NCBI GenBank assembly: GCA_029945375.1
Contig: CM057057.1
Location: 3,906,001-3,970,000 of the forward strand
DNA length: 64,000 nt
Direction of reading: 5' to 3'
Source: Agaricus subrufescens
Taxonomy: Eukaryota; Basidiomycota; Agaricomycetes; Agaricales; Agaricaceae
Below are positions 1-11,493 of the stretch, one piece after another. Within the stretch, counting starts at the first letter, position 1. Every line of letters starts with the position of its first letter. The translations under genes and the position numbers were made by a program. Below the pieces are notes generated by a model that saw nothing but the letters and a program-made list of their open reading frames with translations, had not been told where the DNA came from and ran no database searches.

Positions 1-2441
1 GATTTCAAAAGTCATCCGCTTATGGAGGCCTTGACCGAAGAGGGTTGCTTTCTCAGTTTCGTTGCCTCAAGTCCAAGCCAGCCTACAGAAAACCTTACAG
101 ATGCTCCTCTGACTCAAGAGTCCGAGTCAACCTCTCACCAAATATCACTTACGTCGATGGAGCAGGCTGCAGTCGACACCCTAACGTCATATCTCAACGC
201 GCACTTACTAGAAAATATGCCCCCACTCCTGGAACCAAGACAGGACAATGTTGGCCGCATGCAAATTGATGCCCACACGATCAAGGCTCTCGAAATTCGG
301 GAAACAAACTACGAAGGTGGAACTCGAGGAAGCCTGTTCAATGTTCTCAAACGCACTGTCACTAATGGTGGGGCACGGCTCCTCTCTCGGTGGTTATGTG
401 CGCCCTTTAGTTCACTCGCGATCACACATGTTGATGTACTTCTTAGGTTCTCCTAGCACTTCATTAACTGATATTGCAGCTCGACAATCTTTAGTCGAGT
501 TTTTCCTGCGGAGGCCTCACCTGGAAGCTGATTCAGCTCAATTGCTGACGAAAGTCGATGATATCAGTCGTTTGACCCAAAAGTGTTTGGCTGGGAGGGG
601 TGATCCCAGTGATCTAATCGCAATTGGCAGAACCATACACACTTGGTCAAAAATTACTGCAACGTTTGACACTGAAAAAGAGCTGGAGGAAAAGGAACAG
701 CAGAGTTATACTCCTGAAGAATGGCGAAGTCTAGACGCACTAATGTCCCGCATGCATATTCTCACAGAACTCTTGGAAGCAATCGACAATGCGTTGGGAG
801 TCGATGGCGAAATTCTGGAATCTAACCTTCAAGAAATGCCATTCGAAGGTGATAATGAGTCGGAGAATGGAACCACCAAGCTTTCCTTCTGGAAACTCCC
901 CGTGAACCGGTGGTTTGTTCGACCTGAGTAAGTTATATACTAGTTATACCACACTTTGAGTTAAAATATCAGTGTAGATCTTCAAAAACTCTAGGGCGCC
1001 TTAATAAAAAGTTTCAAGGCCTACTCGCGGAAAAAGATGTGTTGGAGAAACGATTCCAACACGACTATAGTGTGCCTTGACATATCGTATGCATTCAGCT
1101 TCTCTAACCAGGCGTTTGTAGGTGCCCCCTCACTCACCCTGAGAGCCTCCCCCGCCCAGGGGATGCATATCCATCTGTCCCGCAAACGCGACCAACCGAA
1201 ACTCAACAATGATGATAACTTCATTCCGACCTATGAAAGTGGCAGTACAAAATGCTTCTTTAACTCGGTCTGCCTTGTATCTTTTGAGATAAGAACTGCA
1301 GCTGACATCGACCTGTAGGAATGGTCTCAACTTGGAAATCAAATTGTAGACATAATGGAACGAATAGCTCTCGAAGAGAAGGAAGTCTTGACTTCACTGC
1401 GAAATATGGTCAGTCTCTCCTTGTATCTCAAACGTCTCTTGATTCAAAGCGGTTACCCTTTAGGTCAATGAATATTCTCTCTCTTTGAAAAGAAACTCCG
1501 AGATCATCGACGAGCTGGACGTTGCTCTCTCCTTCTCCAAGGTTGCACACGAGCTGAAATTTGTGAAACCGAATGTTACAAACGAGTGCGTTCTACAGAG
1601 GTTTCATATTGAATCGACGCTTACTGTGATAAAGTGACGTGTATGATGTTGTAAACGGACGACATCCATCTGTAGAAATGGGCCTTTTGACCTCGGGTCG
1701 TGTCTTCACTCCTAACTCGATCAAGTTAGATCCCGATTCAAAGGTCCATATCATCACTGGACCGAACATGGCCGGAAAATCAACTTTCCTACGGCAAACC
1801 GCCTTGATATCTATTCTAGCCCAAATCGGTTCATTCGTTCCAGCGGAATCAGCGACAATAGGGATCGTTGATAGGTTATTTTCCCGGATTGGAGCAAAAG
1901 ACGACTTGTTCAGAGACCGAAGTACATTCATGGTGGAGATGCTAGAGACTGCTGACATCTTGAGGCGCGCTACAAACAAAAGCTTGGTATGGCGTTTCCG
2001 ATCTTTTTTTCTCCACGTAAATCAACTGATGCATTAAGGTCATCATGGACGAAGTGGGTAGAGGAACAACCGTCAAGGATGGTTTAGCAATAGCATTTGC
2101 CACCATACATCACTTAACAACTGTCAACCAAAGTCGAACGCTGTTTGCGACACATTTTCATGAACTTGCCAATATGTTAGGACATACGGAGGAGGCAACA
2201 GGATCAGGAATCTACCAACAACTTCGCTTCTATTGCACAGACATTGACGAAACGGAGGTGTGTATACAATGAAAATTGTGTTTCATCGCTAATCATGTCA
2301 CAGGATGGTTACTTTTCTTATTCTTATCAGCTACGACCGGGTGTCAACTGGGATAGTCATGGCCTCAAAGTAGCGCAACTGGCAGGCCTTCCACCCCTTG
2401 CAATTGAAACTGCGACCAGCACTCTGAAGTCATTACAATAG
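1..2441 (+). CDS. MSH1: Mitochondrial DNA mismatch-repair ATPase MSH1 (MutS homologue), 5' truncated by window
   Basis: MutS-family ATPase. The gene enters the window already in frame and stops at 2439-2441. The first exons (1-397, 447-928) encode the lever/clamp region, with the '[15 protein letters not shown]' segment that precedes the core, followed by KRTV and GARLLSRWL motifs. The ATPase domain is spread over the later exons: Walker [10 protein letters not shown] at about 1759-1785, the STFMVEM segment near 1921, Walker B with DEVGRGTT at about 2046-2072, and the ATHFHEL signature near 2150. An intron at 398-446 restores the frame ([12 protein letters not shown]). The [18 protein letters not shown] stretch and overall similarity fit MSH1, which in fungi repairs mitochondrial DNA, better than the nuclear MSH2/3/6 proteins; this subfamily choice is inferred. 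The N-terminal mismatch-binding domain and any mitochondrial presequence lie outside the window. Exons between 1070 and 1640 are short and less certain. Confidence 0.8.
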
Positions 2442-2542
2442 AAAAGTCAGAAAATCTAGTTATTCATGACGCCAGGTATAATGTTAATGGTAGTTATAAT
2501 TTTGTTTTGGAAAGAGTATTCCTCACGATTGTCGAATGTTGG

Positions 2543-5500
2543 CTAGTGCAATTGTGAACTAATATAGTTGATGGCTGAGCCTGCACGCAGCCATTTGATC
2601 TGATCCGCAGACATGGTGTGTTTGGTGGGGATGCTGAAGGACTGTCCATCTTTCTTAGTGACTCTGAGTGTGACAGGAGCTTGAGTGTCGCCCTCCAAGA
2701 GATTCGCAAGGCCTTCGGTCTCTATCAAATCCCCAGATCCAATGCGAGAATAATCGGCCTTGTCAGCAAACCACAAAGGTAGTATACCTTGTTTCTGGAA
2801 GATACTGAATTGAGCCCGGTCACTGGAGATACTTGGAAACCCTTACCTTCAAGTTCGTCTCATGAATACGAGCGAAAGATCGTGCAACAATAAGACCACA
2901 TCCTGGAAGAGTCAGCGAATCAAGGGCATTTACAAAGTAGAGGAATTTACCATAGAATCGCGGTTGTAAGGCTGCATGCTCGCGAGCACTACCCTCACCG
3001 TAATTGTCATCAACAATCAAAGCCCAAGGCTGATTACGGGCCTTGAAACGCTTGGCAACCTCTGGAATAGCACCAGTGTTTTTGTTTTCTGTGTCAATTG
3101 CCACGTTCATCTCTCCATTCTCGTCGTTGATGGCCTATCACATATCTTAGCATCAGAAGACAAACTATCCTTCAACTAGGCGTACCGTGATCACTGAAAT
3201 CGATAATGAGTTATATTCAAGACATAACCTGAAGAAGCAGCACTCACGAAGGTTTTCCGAGATGTTAGTTAAATGTCCCTTGTATTTAAGCCAAGGCCCC
3301 TACCGAACAATCAGATGCACGAAAAAGCGGGAGTTTAAATCCACTGACAGCAGCAGAAATGTGATCAGTTGTACACTTGCCTCTCACACGGAGGAGGACC
3401 TTCAAAGCCGGCAGCTCTAATCCACGGGGGTTATTAGAGCCCTCCCCGAAATGACTGGGGAAAGGCTGCAAAAGTTCTAGTCGCTGGGAGTCCTCCTTGA
3501 TGACAACCTGTGCGTCAGGTTGAGGTTTAGGACAAGGTTCTGGATAGTAACTCTCTTCGCCAGCCGTGAACCCTTTGGACGGAAGGTCTTGCCCTTCGGG
3601 TGGAGCAAACCGGAAAGATTCACCGTTAGCGAGTGGTATCGAGTCCGTCATTGGGTTAAAAGAAAGTTTTCCGGAGAATGTCATAGCAGTAACAATAGTG
3701 GGTGAAGCCAGGAAATTCATAGTGAAACGATTTCCGTCATTTCGAGATTTGAAGTTGCGGTTGAAACTTGTCAAGATAGCTGGACCATTAGTAGTCAGTA
3801 AGATGAGCTGGAGTCCCAAGCGGTGGTAGTTTACCATTCTCTTCGTCCTTCTTTTCTTCACGTTTCCACTGTCGATATTAATGATCAGAAACGACCAAGT
3901 AGTTCCCAATCAAATTATCATACCTGCCCAATGCAAGGGCCGCATGCATTAGCCAATACAACGCCACCCACATCCTCAAGAGTCGAGGTGATACCATCGC
4001 GCTCGATGGTTGCTCTTATTTGCTCAGAACCAGGTGTGCATAAGAAAGGAACCTAAAATGCGATATCTTCATAACGAGTCAATTTAAGGACAATTTGTCA
4101 TACCTTTGATTTCAATCCTGCAGCCTTAGCTTGGCGTGCAAGGTCAGCAACTTTAGTCTAAACAGAGTTAATCAAGATTTCAATGAAGAACGAAGGGTTG
4201 ATCTTACCATATCCTCATAAGAACTGTTAGTACAAGAACCAATTAGACTAGCACTGATTTCATCTTTCCAGCCTTGAGACTTGACAAAGTCTCCAAACTT
4301 CGAGAGAGGAGTAGCAAGATCAGGTGTGAAAGGACCGTTAATGGTTGGCTCCAATTCAGAGAGGTTCTGTAGTGAAACGCATTGAATCAATGGGTGAGAG
4401 CAACGATGAAATTAAGAAGTTCTTTACGATTTTGATGACCTCGTCGTATTCTGCACCGACATCGGCGCTCAGAAAACCAGCTTCTGCCGCTTTATCAGCA
4501 GCATGGGCTACGGGACCACGACGTGTAGCATGGAGATAAGAGCGCATGTTGCGGATATATGGGAACGTTGAGGTGGTAGCACCCACTTCGGCACCCATAT
4601 TGGCTATAGTGGCTAGCCCTTTCATACTTTCAGTTGTGCAGTACGAAGAGATAATAGCTTAAGCTCTGAACACACCTGTACAAGACTGGGATTCAACTCC
4701 AGGCCCGAAATATTCCAAAATGCGCCCAGTGCCTCCTCGAACTGTTAGTTTTCCGGCGAGATGCAAAATGAGGTCCTTTGTCGTTGTCCACTTGTTCAGT
4801 TCACCAGTCAAATGTATACCTACGATAATCTTCGATAAGCTGATAGGATGAATACATGGCATAACTCACCAACAATCTGAGGAGCCTTAAGCTCCCATGG
4901 GGTACCAGTCATTGCATCAACCGCATCAGCCCCTCCTACACCAATTGCTAAAAGGCCTAGACCACCAGCATTAGGTGTATGTGAATCTAGCAACACCTCC
5001 CTTGAGACACTCCGTTCCTTTCATTGTTTGAACACATTACCTGTTCCAAGCCTATCACATCAAAACCACATGAGTTAAAGATATCACGGAATGAAAGCTC
5101 TGCTTACATGAGAATACCAGGCGCGGCGTAGTTTTCCAGCACGATTTGATGGATGATACCCGAGCCAGGACGCCAAAACTCGATTCCATATTTTCGAGCG
5201 GCACTCTGAAGGAAGTCGAAGACTTCTTGGTTGGTAACGAGTGATCGCTGTTCGTCAATTGGTTACAATCCAAGAATAACATAGAGTCTGCAGACTTACT
5301 TCAAGATCCTTAGAGGCACCTTCAAATGCTTGAATTAGGTGATCACAATGTATACTCGTAGGGACTGCACACTGAGGCAGGTCCGCGCTCATGAACTGCA
5401 GCCTAGCGAATTGTTGAGAGACTGAAGATATATCTAAGCGATGAAGAATCTCACAATGCCATCCTATGCAATAGGTTTGAACAGAATTATGTCGGCTTGT

Positions 5501-5811
5501 ACAAGGAAGACTCACTGAGCAGACGCGTCCTGCATGGCCACGCGCTGGGGTCTCAACTGCAGATAAGTTTCCCCTCTAATTTGTCCTCGTCCAGAAAGAT
5601 TTGCTTCGGGGTCAATGACATGGCAGTAGAGTATTTTTTCCGCTAGAGTGAGAGGTCGATTGAGAATCTTCCGGACACGCTTCAGCTTCTCGAGTAATTC
5701 GGGATATGGCGGTGTAATAGAGGAGCAGTCCCTCTCGACAGACGTCACATGAGTGGCTAGAGACCTTCTGAACAGTGCAGAACTACCACGTAGCCCAGCA
5801 GTTCGCAACAT
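2543..5811 (-). CDS. Mitochondrial aconitate hydratase (Aco2-like)
   Basis: 4Fe-4S aconitase that interconverts citrate and isocitrate in the mitochondrial matrix. The start at 5811 gives a basic, Ser-rich leader ([18 protein letters not shown]), typical of a mitochondrial presequence, followed by [18 protein letters not shown] and the [10 protein letters not shown] motif. Other family blocks follow on the minus strand: [53 protein letters not shown], the cluster ligand in [11 protein letters not shown] (near 4220), the two ligand cysteines in NACGPCIGQ (near 3940), [10 protein letters not shown], and [18 protein letters not shown] at the swivel domain. At least ten short introns interrupt it. 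The wording around [15 protein letters not shown] and NPRGLELP resembles the second fungal aconitase (Aco2/AcoB), implicated in homocitrate dehydration for lysine synthesis; that assignment is inference, and a plain TCA-cycle aconitase is the alternative. Confidence 0.88.
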
Positions 5812-6383
5812 AGACGGTACTAGTAGTGAATGATAAGAAATTTCGTCGGTCCACGTTTTCCGAACTTCTTCGGATTAATACCGAACCAAAAATATTCGCA
5901 CCAGCCAATCACATTCCGACATCAGAAACTAAATTTACAGATCACTTCTAGATCAGTACACAAGTTTGTATTGCAAAGATTGCGAGCCAAGTGCCGCCTT
6001 CGGCTTGTTGTATCGAAAATAACCTAACCCCGAATGATTCTCGACAAGCTGAACCCTCAAACTCGGCAACGTCTATTAATTTATCACCGAGCAGACAGAA
6101 TCTAACATCAGAACGACTTGTAAGGACAGAGTGAATAACGTATTCTAAATGGTAAACGATAATTATGCTAACCGCCAAAATAAGTCCCAGAATTGACACA
6201 CGACATAAATAGAAACCGAAAGAACCGAGAACGACAATCGAAATATAACCTTGCGCATAGTTGGTCCAACGAACAAGAAGCATTAGAAAGAAAGGTTGAG
6301 AAGCATGCTCTAATTCTCCGAATTGAGCTCGCAAGGAATAGAGCGGTACCCAGCGGGCTCCGGATAAATGACATGACACTTGA
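5812..6383. other. Intergenic region upstream of aconitase
   Basis: About 570 bp between the aconitase start codon and the stop codon of the oxysterol-binding protein gene, both read on the minus strand. It should hold the aconitase promoter and the terminator of the upstream gene. Open frames here have no recognisable motifs and I do not call them genes. No RNA gene was seen. Confidence 0.5.
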
Positions 6384-8980
6384 TTACCAGAGTGGTTCAA
6401 TGTGCTCGTCTTTCCATCCATTGGCTCTGGCCTCCCAATAACCACCTGCATAGACCCACTCATCTCCAACTTGTTTGAACCACCTTGGCTGACGGTCCTG
6501 TCCGTTCTTGCGCCTCTCTCGCTGTAGCTCTTCAAGTCTGACTTTGCTTTCCTCCGCTAGATTTACATCGCCATTTTCTAAAGCCCTAACATCAGGCCGA
6601 TATCTTGAGTCCGTTGGTGGCAGGCACCCAACTAGGTCGGGAGTGATCTCATTTAGTGTTATCCCAAAGGCCGTGAAACCATAGTAATCCTGAGAGTCCA
6701 ACGGAAAGGGGTGCATTCGCCACAGGAGGCGGAAATGCGAGGAATCCAAGGTCTGGGTAATTTGATCGTCCCATTTTCCTTCAATTTGGCTGACAATTTC
6801 GCCGGTCGGCGAATATACGGTACCAGAGACTACGTTCGAAGGGCCCCAATACTTGTTTTGCTTGAATTCTAATACGCAACAGTATTTGCTGGAGAGACTT
6901 TCCACCGTTAGTTGACCACAGTGTTCGAGATATTTTGTTCCAACCACAACATTGCGTACAAAAGACGACGGTTTTGTCCTTCTTTATAGTGAGCACATGA
7001 ATCCCAATATAATGATGGACATACCAAGTAAATTGTTCGTCCCCGACCTGTAATCGCGTTTTCCCCTCTGGAATAACTTCAAGGCTTTTCCCTATTATAG
7101 TACAACATCAGGACCTGTAAGACTCTTCAAATCACACTACACAACGTACCCCAGAATTTTGTTCGTCCCGCCGACGTAGCCGTTAACTCCCACCCTTTGC
7201 CCTCGGCATGGTAGGCGATTTCTACTGGATGATGACGAACTTTTTCTGCGATGAATTTCATTCGACCATCCTCAAAAGTTTCTGCCAACATGGGATTACT
7301 ATGCGGAGTATCTCTCATTAACCTTAATCATGAATGTAAGAGTGAGGCTTGCTTACAACCCCTTCCTCCCCGACCGATGTCGCGTATGAGCATATCCCGA
7401 GACAGCAAAGGCTGCGACAAATGAGAGCCGATCAATCGGATTCGTAGTGTTGACTACTTCATCCAATAGATCGTGATATTGAATTTCTTCAGCAATTGTC
7501 TGGAGCAATGTGAGCGGCTCGTTGAAAGTGACCGGGAGAGCGATTGTTGATAGATCCTTTACAGAAAATGAAATAGGCGCCTGATAAAGATAAGGAGAGC
7601 CGCTACCTTGCCAACATTCTTTTTGAGCACGGCAAGTAAGCTACCTTGATCCCCAACCACGGGTGACGGAAGACAAGTTCGCCTTGCAATCACTCGGGTG
7701 CCTGGTTTTAGACTTTGAGATGGTGGTGTCTTCTCTCCAATTTCATCATTGAAGTCGCTGCTCGATTGATCAAGGTGCTCCAAAGAGCTTGAACTGTCGT
7801 TCAGAGTATTGCTTGGTTCCTCAGTGATTTCGGGGATATCCATGATAAACTCCTCTGGACCACTTTCAACATCTTCCACAGCATCATGCCACTCGTAAGT
7901 ACCATCGCTAACTGAGGTCGCGATTGAATGACGGCTGCGTCCAAAGGCGGACTCGGAGCGGGGTTTATGATATTCATCATCAGCGTGGACAAGCTTTTAA
8001 ATGGTCAGTGATGAGTCTGAGTAACAAATAAGGTATTCGCTGACAACAGCAGCCTGCACCGATTTCAATAGCAAATTGTGTTGCGCCTTGAGCTCATCGA
8101 GTACGCTTAAGACATGTTGCGCGGCGGGGGGAAATTCTGACAACGGCATGGCTGGACCATGGTGTTCTACGTGGTGCTGAGGATCTACGCAGAGTCAGGA
8201 AGTGCACGACGACAGTAGGGATGAGCACACGTTTCTTGAATATGCCAAAAACAGCGTCTTTGGGACTGTCCTTCTGTTTGTCCTTCTCGGACTTCTTGCG
8301 AACACTTGCAAATTTTTTCGCGAGCAACTCCTGTACAAGGATCGAAATGGATTCCTCAAGTTGCTGAATTGTCTGAGTTGTGCTGGTGTGACAACAATTC
8401 GCCTCATTAATAAAACCATTTACGCACAACAGTCATGGCCTCGGCGATACCCTCAGACTTATTATTTAATTTAATGCTTGCCTGTCGAGTATGTGGCCGC
8501 GGGCTGAAAAGATTTCTAGCTTCCTGTCCCGAAGATATGACCTTTCTGCAAAGGGCCTCCATGAGCTGACGACTGGGAAGAGGGCTCATGTCTTGACCTG
8601 AATGCTGCTATCCACATATCGAAGTCTGCAGCGCTGAGACATTTGATGTGGAAAGTTGCGGTATCCGAATCGATGTGTATGTCCCTCCGTCCGAGAGCCG
8701 AAGATACGGCAGCGTTCAGGAGAGACAATTTGTCCCGAACTGGTCGAGCAGGTTCAAAGGAGTATTGGAGCAGCCCATTGTTGAAGAGCACGAAGTAGCG
8801 TCTAGCAAAACCTGGGGAACATCAAATGGTTGTTATGAGGACGCGACAGAGAGACGTGCCTTGCATCTTCTTTCGGCGCTTCTTGAGTACCCATCCCTCG
8901 CAGAGGACAGCCGGGGCTGCAGATGATTGCTTAATTGCGAGGGGAGAGTCGGCGGGGAGATGGGAAGACGCGTAAATCAT
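6384..8980 (-). CDS. Oxysterol-binding protein with N-terminal PH domain (Osh/ORP family)
   Basis: Lipid-transfer protein of the ORP/Osh family, expected to move sterols or phosphoinositides between membranes at contact sites. Order: an N-terminal PH domain (GWVLKKRRKKMQG, ARRYFVLFNNG, then FDMWIAAFR at its end), an acidic low-complexity linker, and a C-terminal ORD domain. In the ORD I see VLKKNVGKDLSTIALPVT, FNEPLTLLQ, the signature block with NPMLAETFE, AEKVRHHP and the phosphate-contacting histidine pair, then HAEGKGWEL. The C-terminus reads WFKQ..DEWVYAGGYWEAR. The layout PH plus ORD without ankyrin repeats resembles yeast Osh3. The start at 8980 gives a short lead-in to the PH domain; an in-frame ATG at 9085 is possible. 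One intron (8859-8812) must use a GC donor to keep the PH domain in frame. It is divergent from the 6-phosphogluconate dehydrogenase gene. Confidence 0.88.
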
Positions 8981-9332
8981 GACGCGTCTAGGAGAGCCGG
9001 CGAGGTGGGTGTCTGCGCGACATCTATCCGTGATAAATGACGATAGCCCCGGCTTACATACGCACCCACTGGCTGATGCTCGCACGGTAATTCTCAGCAG
9101 GGCTCTTTATTCGCGTTTGGCGGCCCAAGGTAAGCGCAGGCCCAGGTACTCGCCAGGTTCGCCCTTTGCAGGCGCATCTCCGCAACGGCCTCCTCTTTCA
9201 CCTTGGTCCGCGCCCCAGGAACGCCCCGGATCGATCAGATGATTAAGCCGATATAGATACCAGGCCAAACGCGGGCCGCCAAACTCCAAATCTTTCTTTC
9301 CTTCATCCACCACCTCTACATCGTATATCGCC

Positions 9333-11331
9333 ATGGCTACGTGAGTGCTTTCGCCCCTCTCCACGCCGTCCGCATCGATGACACTGTCCAGCGGAGATAT
9401 TGGCCTGATCGGTCTTGCTGTTATGGTACGCCTCACGCTGCCGTTATGTCCTCCGTTACTCAACAGTCCGCAGGGTCAAAATCTGATCCTTAACATGAAT
9501 GACAAGGGCTTCACCGTCGTTGCATACAACCGTACCGTCAGCAAGGTTGACCATTTCCTTGCTAACGAAGCCAAAGGTAATCCATTGCATATCTGATCCG
9601 ATCGAGGAAATTTCGGGATCTTTATCTAATCTCCCGCGATAAGGCACAAACATCCAAGGTGCCCACTCGATCCAGGAGCTCGCTGCCAAGCTCAAGCGCC
9701 CCCGCAAGATCGTTCTTCTCGTCAAGGCTGGGCCTGCCGTCGATGATTTCATCACCCAATTAGTGCCCCATCTCGAGCAAGGTGACATCATCATTGATGG
9801 TGGCAACTCCCACTACCCTGATTCTATCCGACGCGCCAAGGAGCTCGAGGCCAAGGGCCTTCTCTTTGTTGGCTCTGGTGTTTCTGGTGGTGAAGAGGGT
9901 GCCCGCCATGGTCCCTCGCTCATGCCCGGTGGTTCTGCTGCTGCTTGGCCCGCGATCAAGGAGATCTTCCAAAAGACCTCCGCCCAAGTTAACGGTGACC
10001 CCTGCTGTGACTGGGTTGGTGAGACTGGCTCCGGCCACTACGTCAAGATGGTTCACAACGGTAAGTCACAGATCCACCATTAAAAGCCCCTGTATAAACT
10101 TTCATTTAGGAATCGAGTATGGTGACATGCAGCTCATTGCCGAAGCTTATGATATCTTGAAACGTGGAATGGGCTTGTCAGAGGATGAGATCTCAGACAT
10201 ATTCTTGCAGTGGAACAAGGGTGTCCTTGACTCCTTCTTGATTGAAATCACTGCCAACATCCTTAAGTTCAAAGACGATGATGGTGAACCTGTCCTCTCT
10301 AAGATTTTGGATAAGGCTGGCCAGAAAGGAACTGGTAAATGGACGGCCATTGCTGCCTTAGAATCCGGCACCGCAGGTAGGACTTGAAATAGTTTGATTT
10401 TCCGTTTTCTTATGATTTCCTCTCAACAAAATTAGTCACCTTGATCGGTGAGGCCGTGTTTGCGCGCTGCCTTTCGGCCATCAAGGATGAGCGCATGCGC
10501 GCCAGCAAAGCTATTCCTGGTCCCCAGAAGGAAGCTTTCAAAGGCGATAAGAAGCAGTTCATCGATGATTTAGAGCAAGCTCTCTATGCCTCCAAGATCA
10601 TCTCATACACTCAAGGATTTATGCTCATGCGTGAAACTGCTAAGGAGGTAAGTTTTGCGGTTTGGTCTTTGTAGCAGGCAAGCTGATCATGAGTTAGTTG
10701 GGCTGGAATCTGAACTATGCTGGTATTGCGAAGATGTGGCGCGGTGGATGCATCATCAAGGCAAGTATAAATTTGAAGCTCTCAATCACGCACTGACTGA
10801 TTTTTAAACCTATAGAGTGTCTTCCTTGGTGACATCACAGCTGCCTACCAAAAGAACCCGAATCTCGAGTCGCTCCTATTCGATGATTTCTTCAAGAAAG
10901 GTAGACATCCTCTCGGATGAAGTCTTGCCTTACACTGACCTTGTGCAGCTCTTAGCCACGCTCAGCCGGGTTGGAGACGCATCAACGCACAGGCCACCCT
11001 CTGGGGTATCCCTACTCCCGCTTTCAGCACTGCCCTTTCTTTCTTCGATGGTTATAGAAGTGAAATCCTTCCTGCCAACATCATTCAAGCTCAGGTATTT
11101 CCCTCAGATTTCTCCGACGATGAGGTTACTTACGGCTACAGCGTGACTACTTCGGTGCGCATACCTTCCGAGTTCTTCCCGGAAAGGAGAACGAGAGGTT
11201 CCGATCTGGAGAAGACATCCGTAAGTTATTTCCTACTCATCGCCGAACGCCAAAGGCTAATTTAATACGACGAAGACGTCAACTGGACCGGCCATGGTGG
11301 CAATGTCTCCGCCTCTACTTACAACACATAA
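9333..11331 (+). CDS. GND1: 6-phosphogluconate dehydrogenase, decarboxylating
   Basis: Third enzyme of the oxidative pentose phosphate pathway: 6-phosphogluconate plus NADP gives ribulose-5-phosphate, CO2 and NADPH, in the cytosol. The first exon codes only for MAT (ATG at 9333); the second begins the Rossmann domain [15 protein letters not shown], with the nucleotide-binding GxxxMG pattern. Further blocks: [40 protein letters not shown] (substrate site), [18 protein letters not shown] with the catalytic lysine, GTGKWTAI, and in the last exons [20 protein letters not shown] and a C-terminal NWTGHGG. About ten short introns. The stop is TAA at 11329-11331. Length and motifs fit a full-length enzyme of about 490 residues. 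The 6-phosphogluconolactonase gene lies 16 kb away in the same window. Confidence 0.96.
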
Positions 11332-11493
11332 ATATGTTTGCGCTAGAATAAAAGACTCCTGTAACTTTTTTTGTAGAACATATCGCAGAAATGAATATCT
11401 AGATTACAACGTCATTGGTTCTCCCGATTTGGAAAGGGCGTTATGGATTGAATCCCGGCCAATATTTTCTTCGGCAATATTTTCTCCGCCACC

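Noticed and set aside
6168..6374. Hydrophobic open frames in the aconitase upstream region
   Set aside because: No start context, no splice partners and no family resemblance; explained by A/T-rich promoter sequence.
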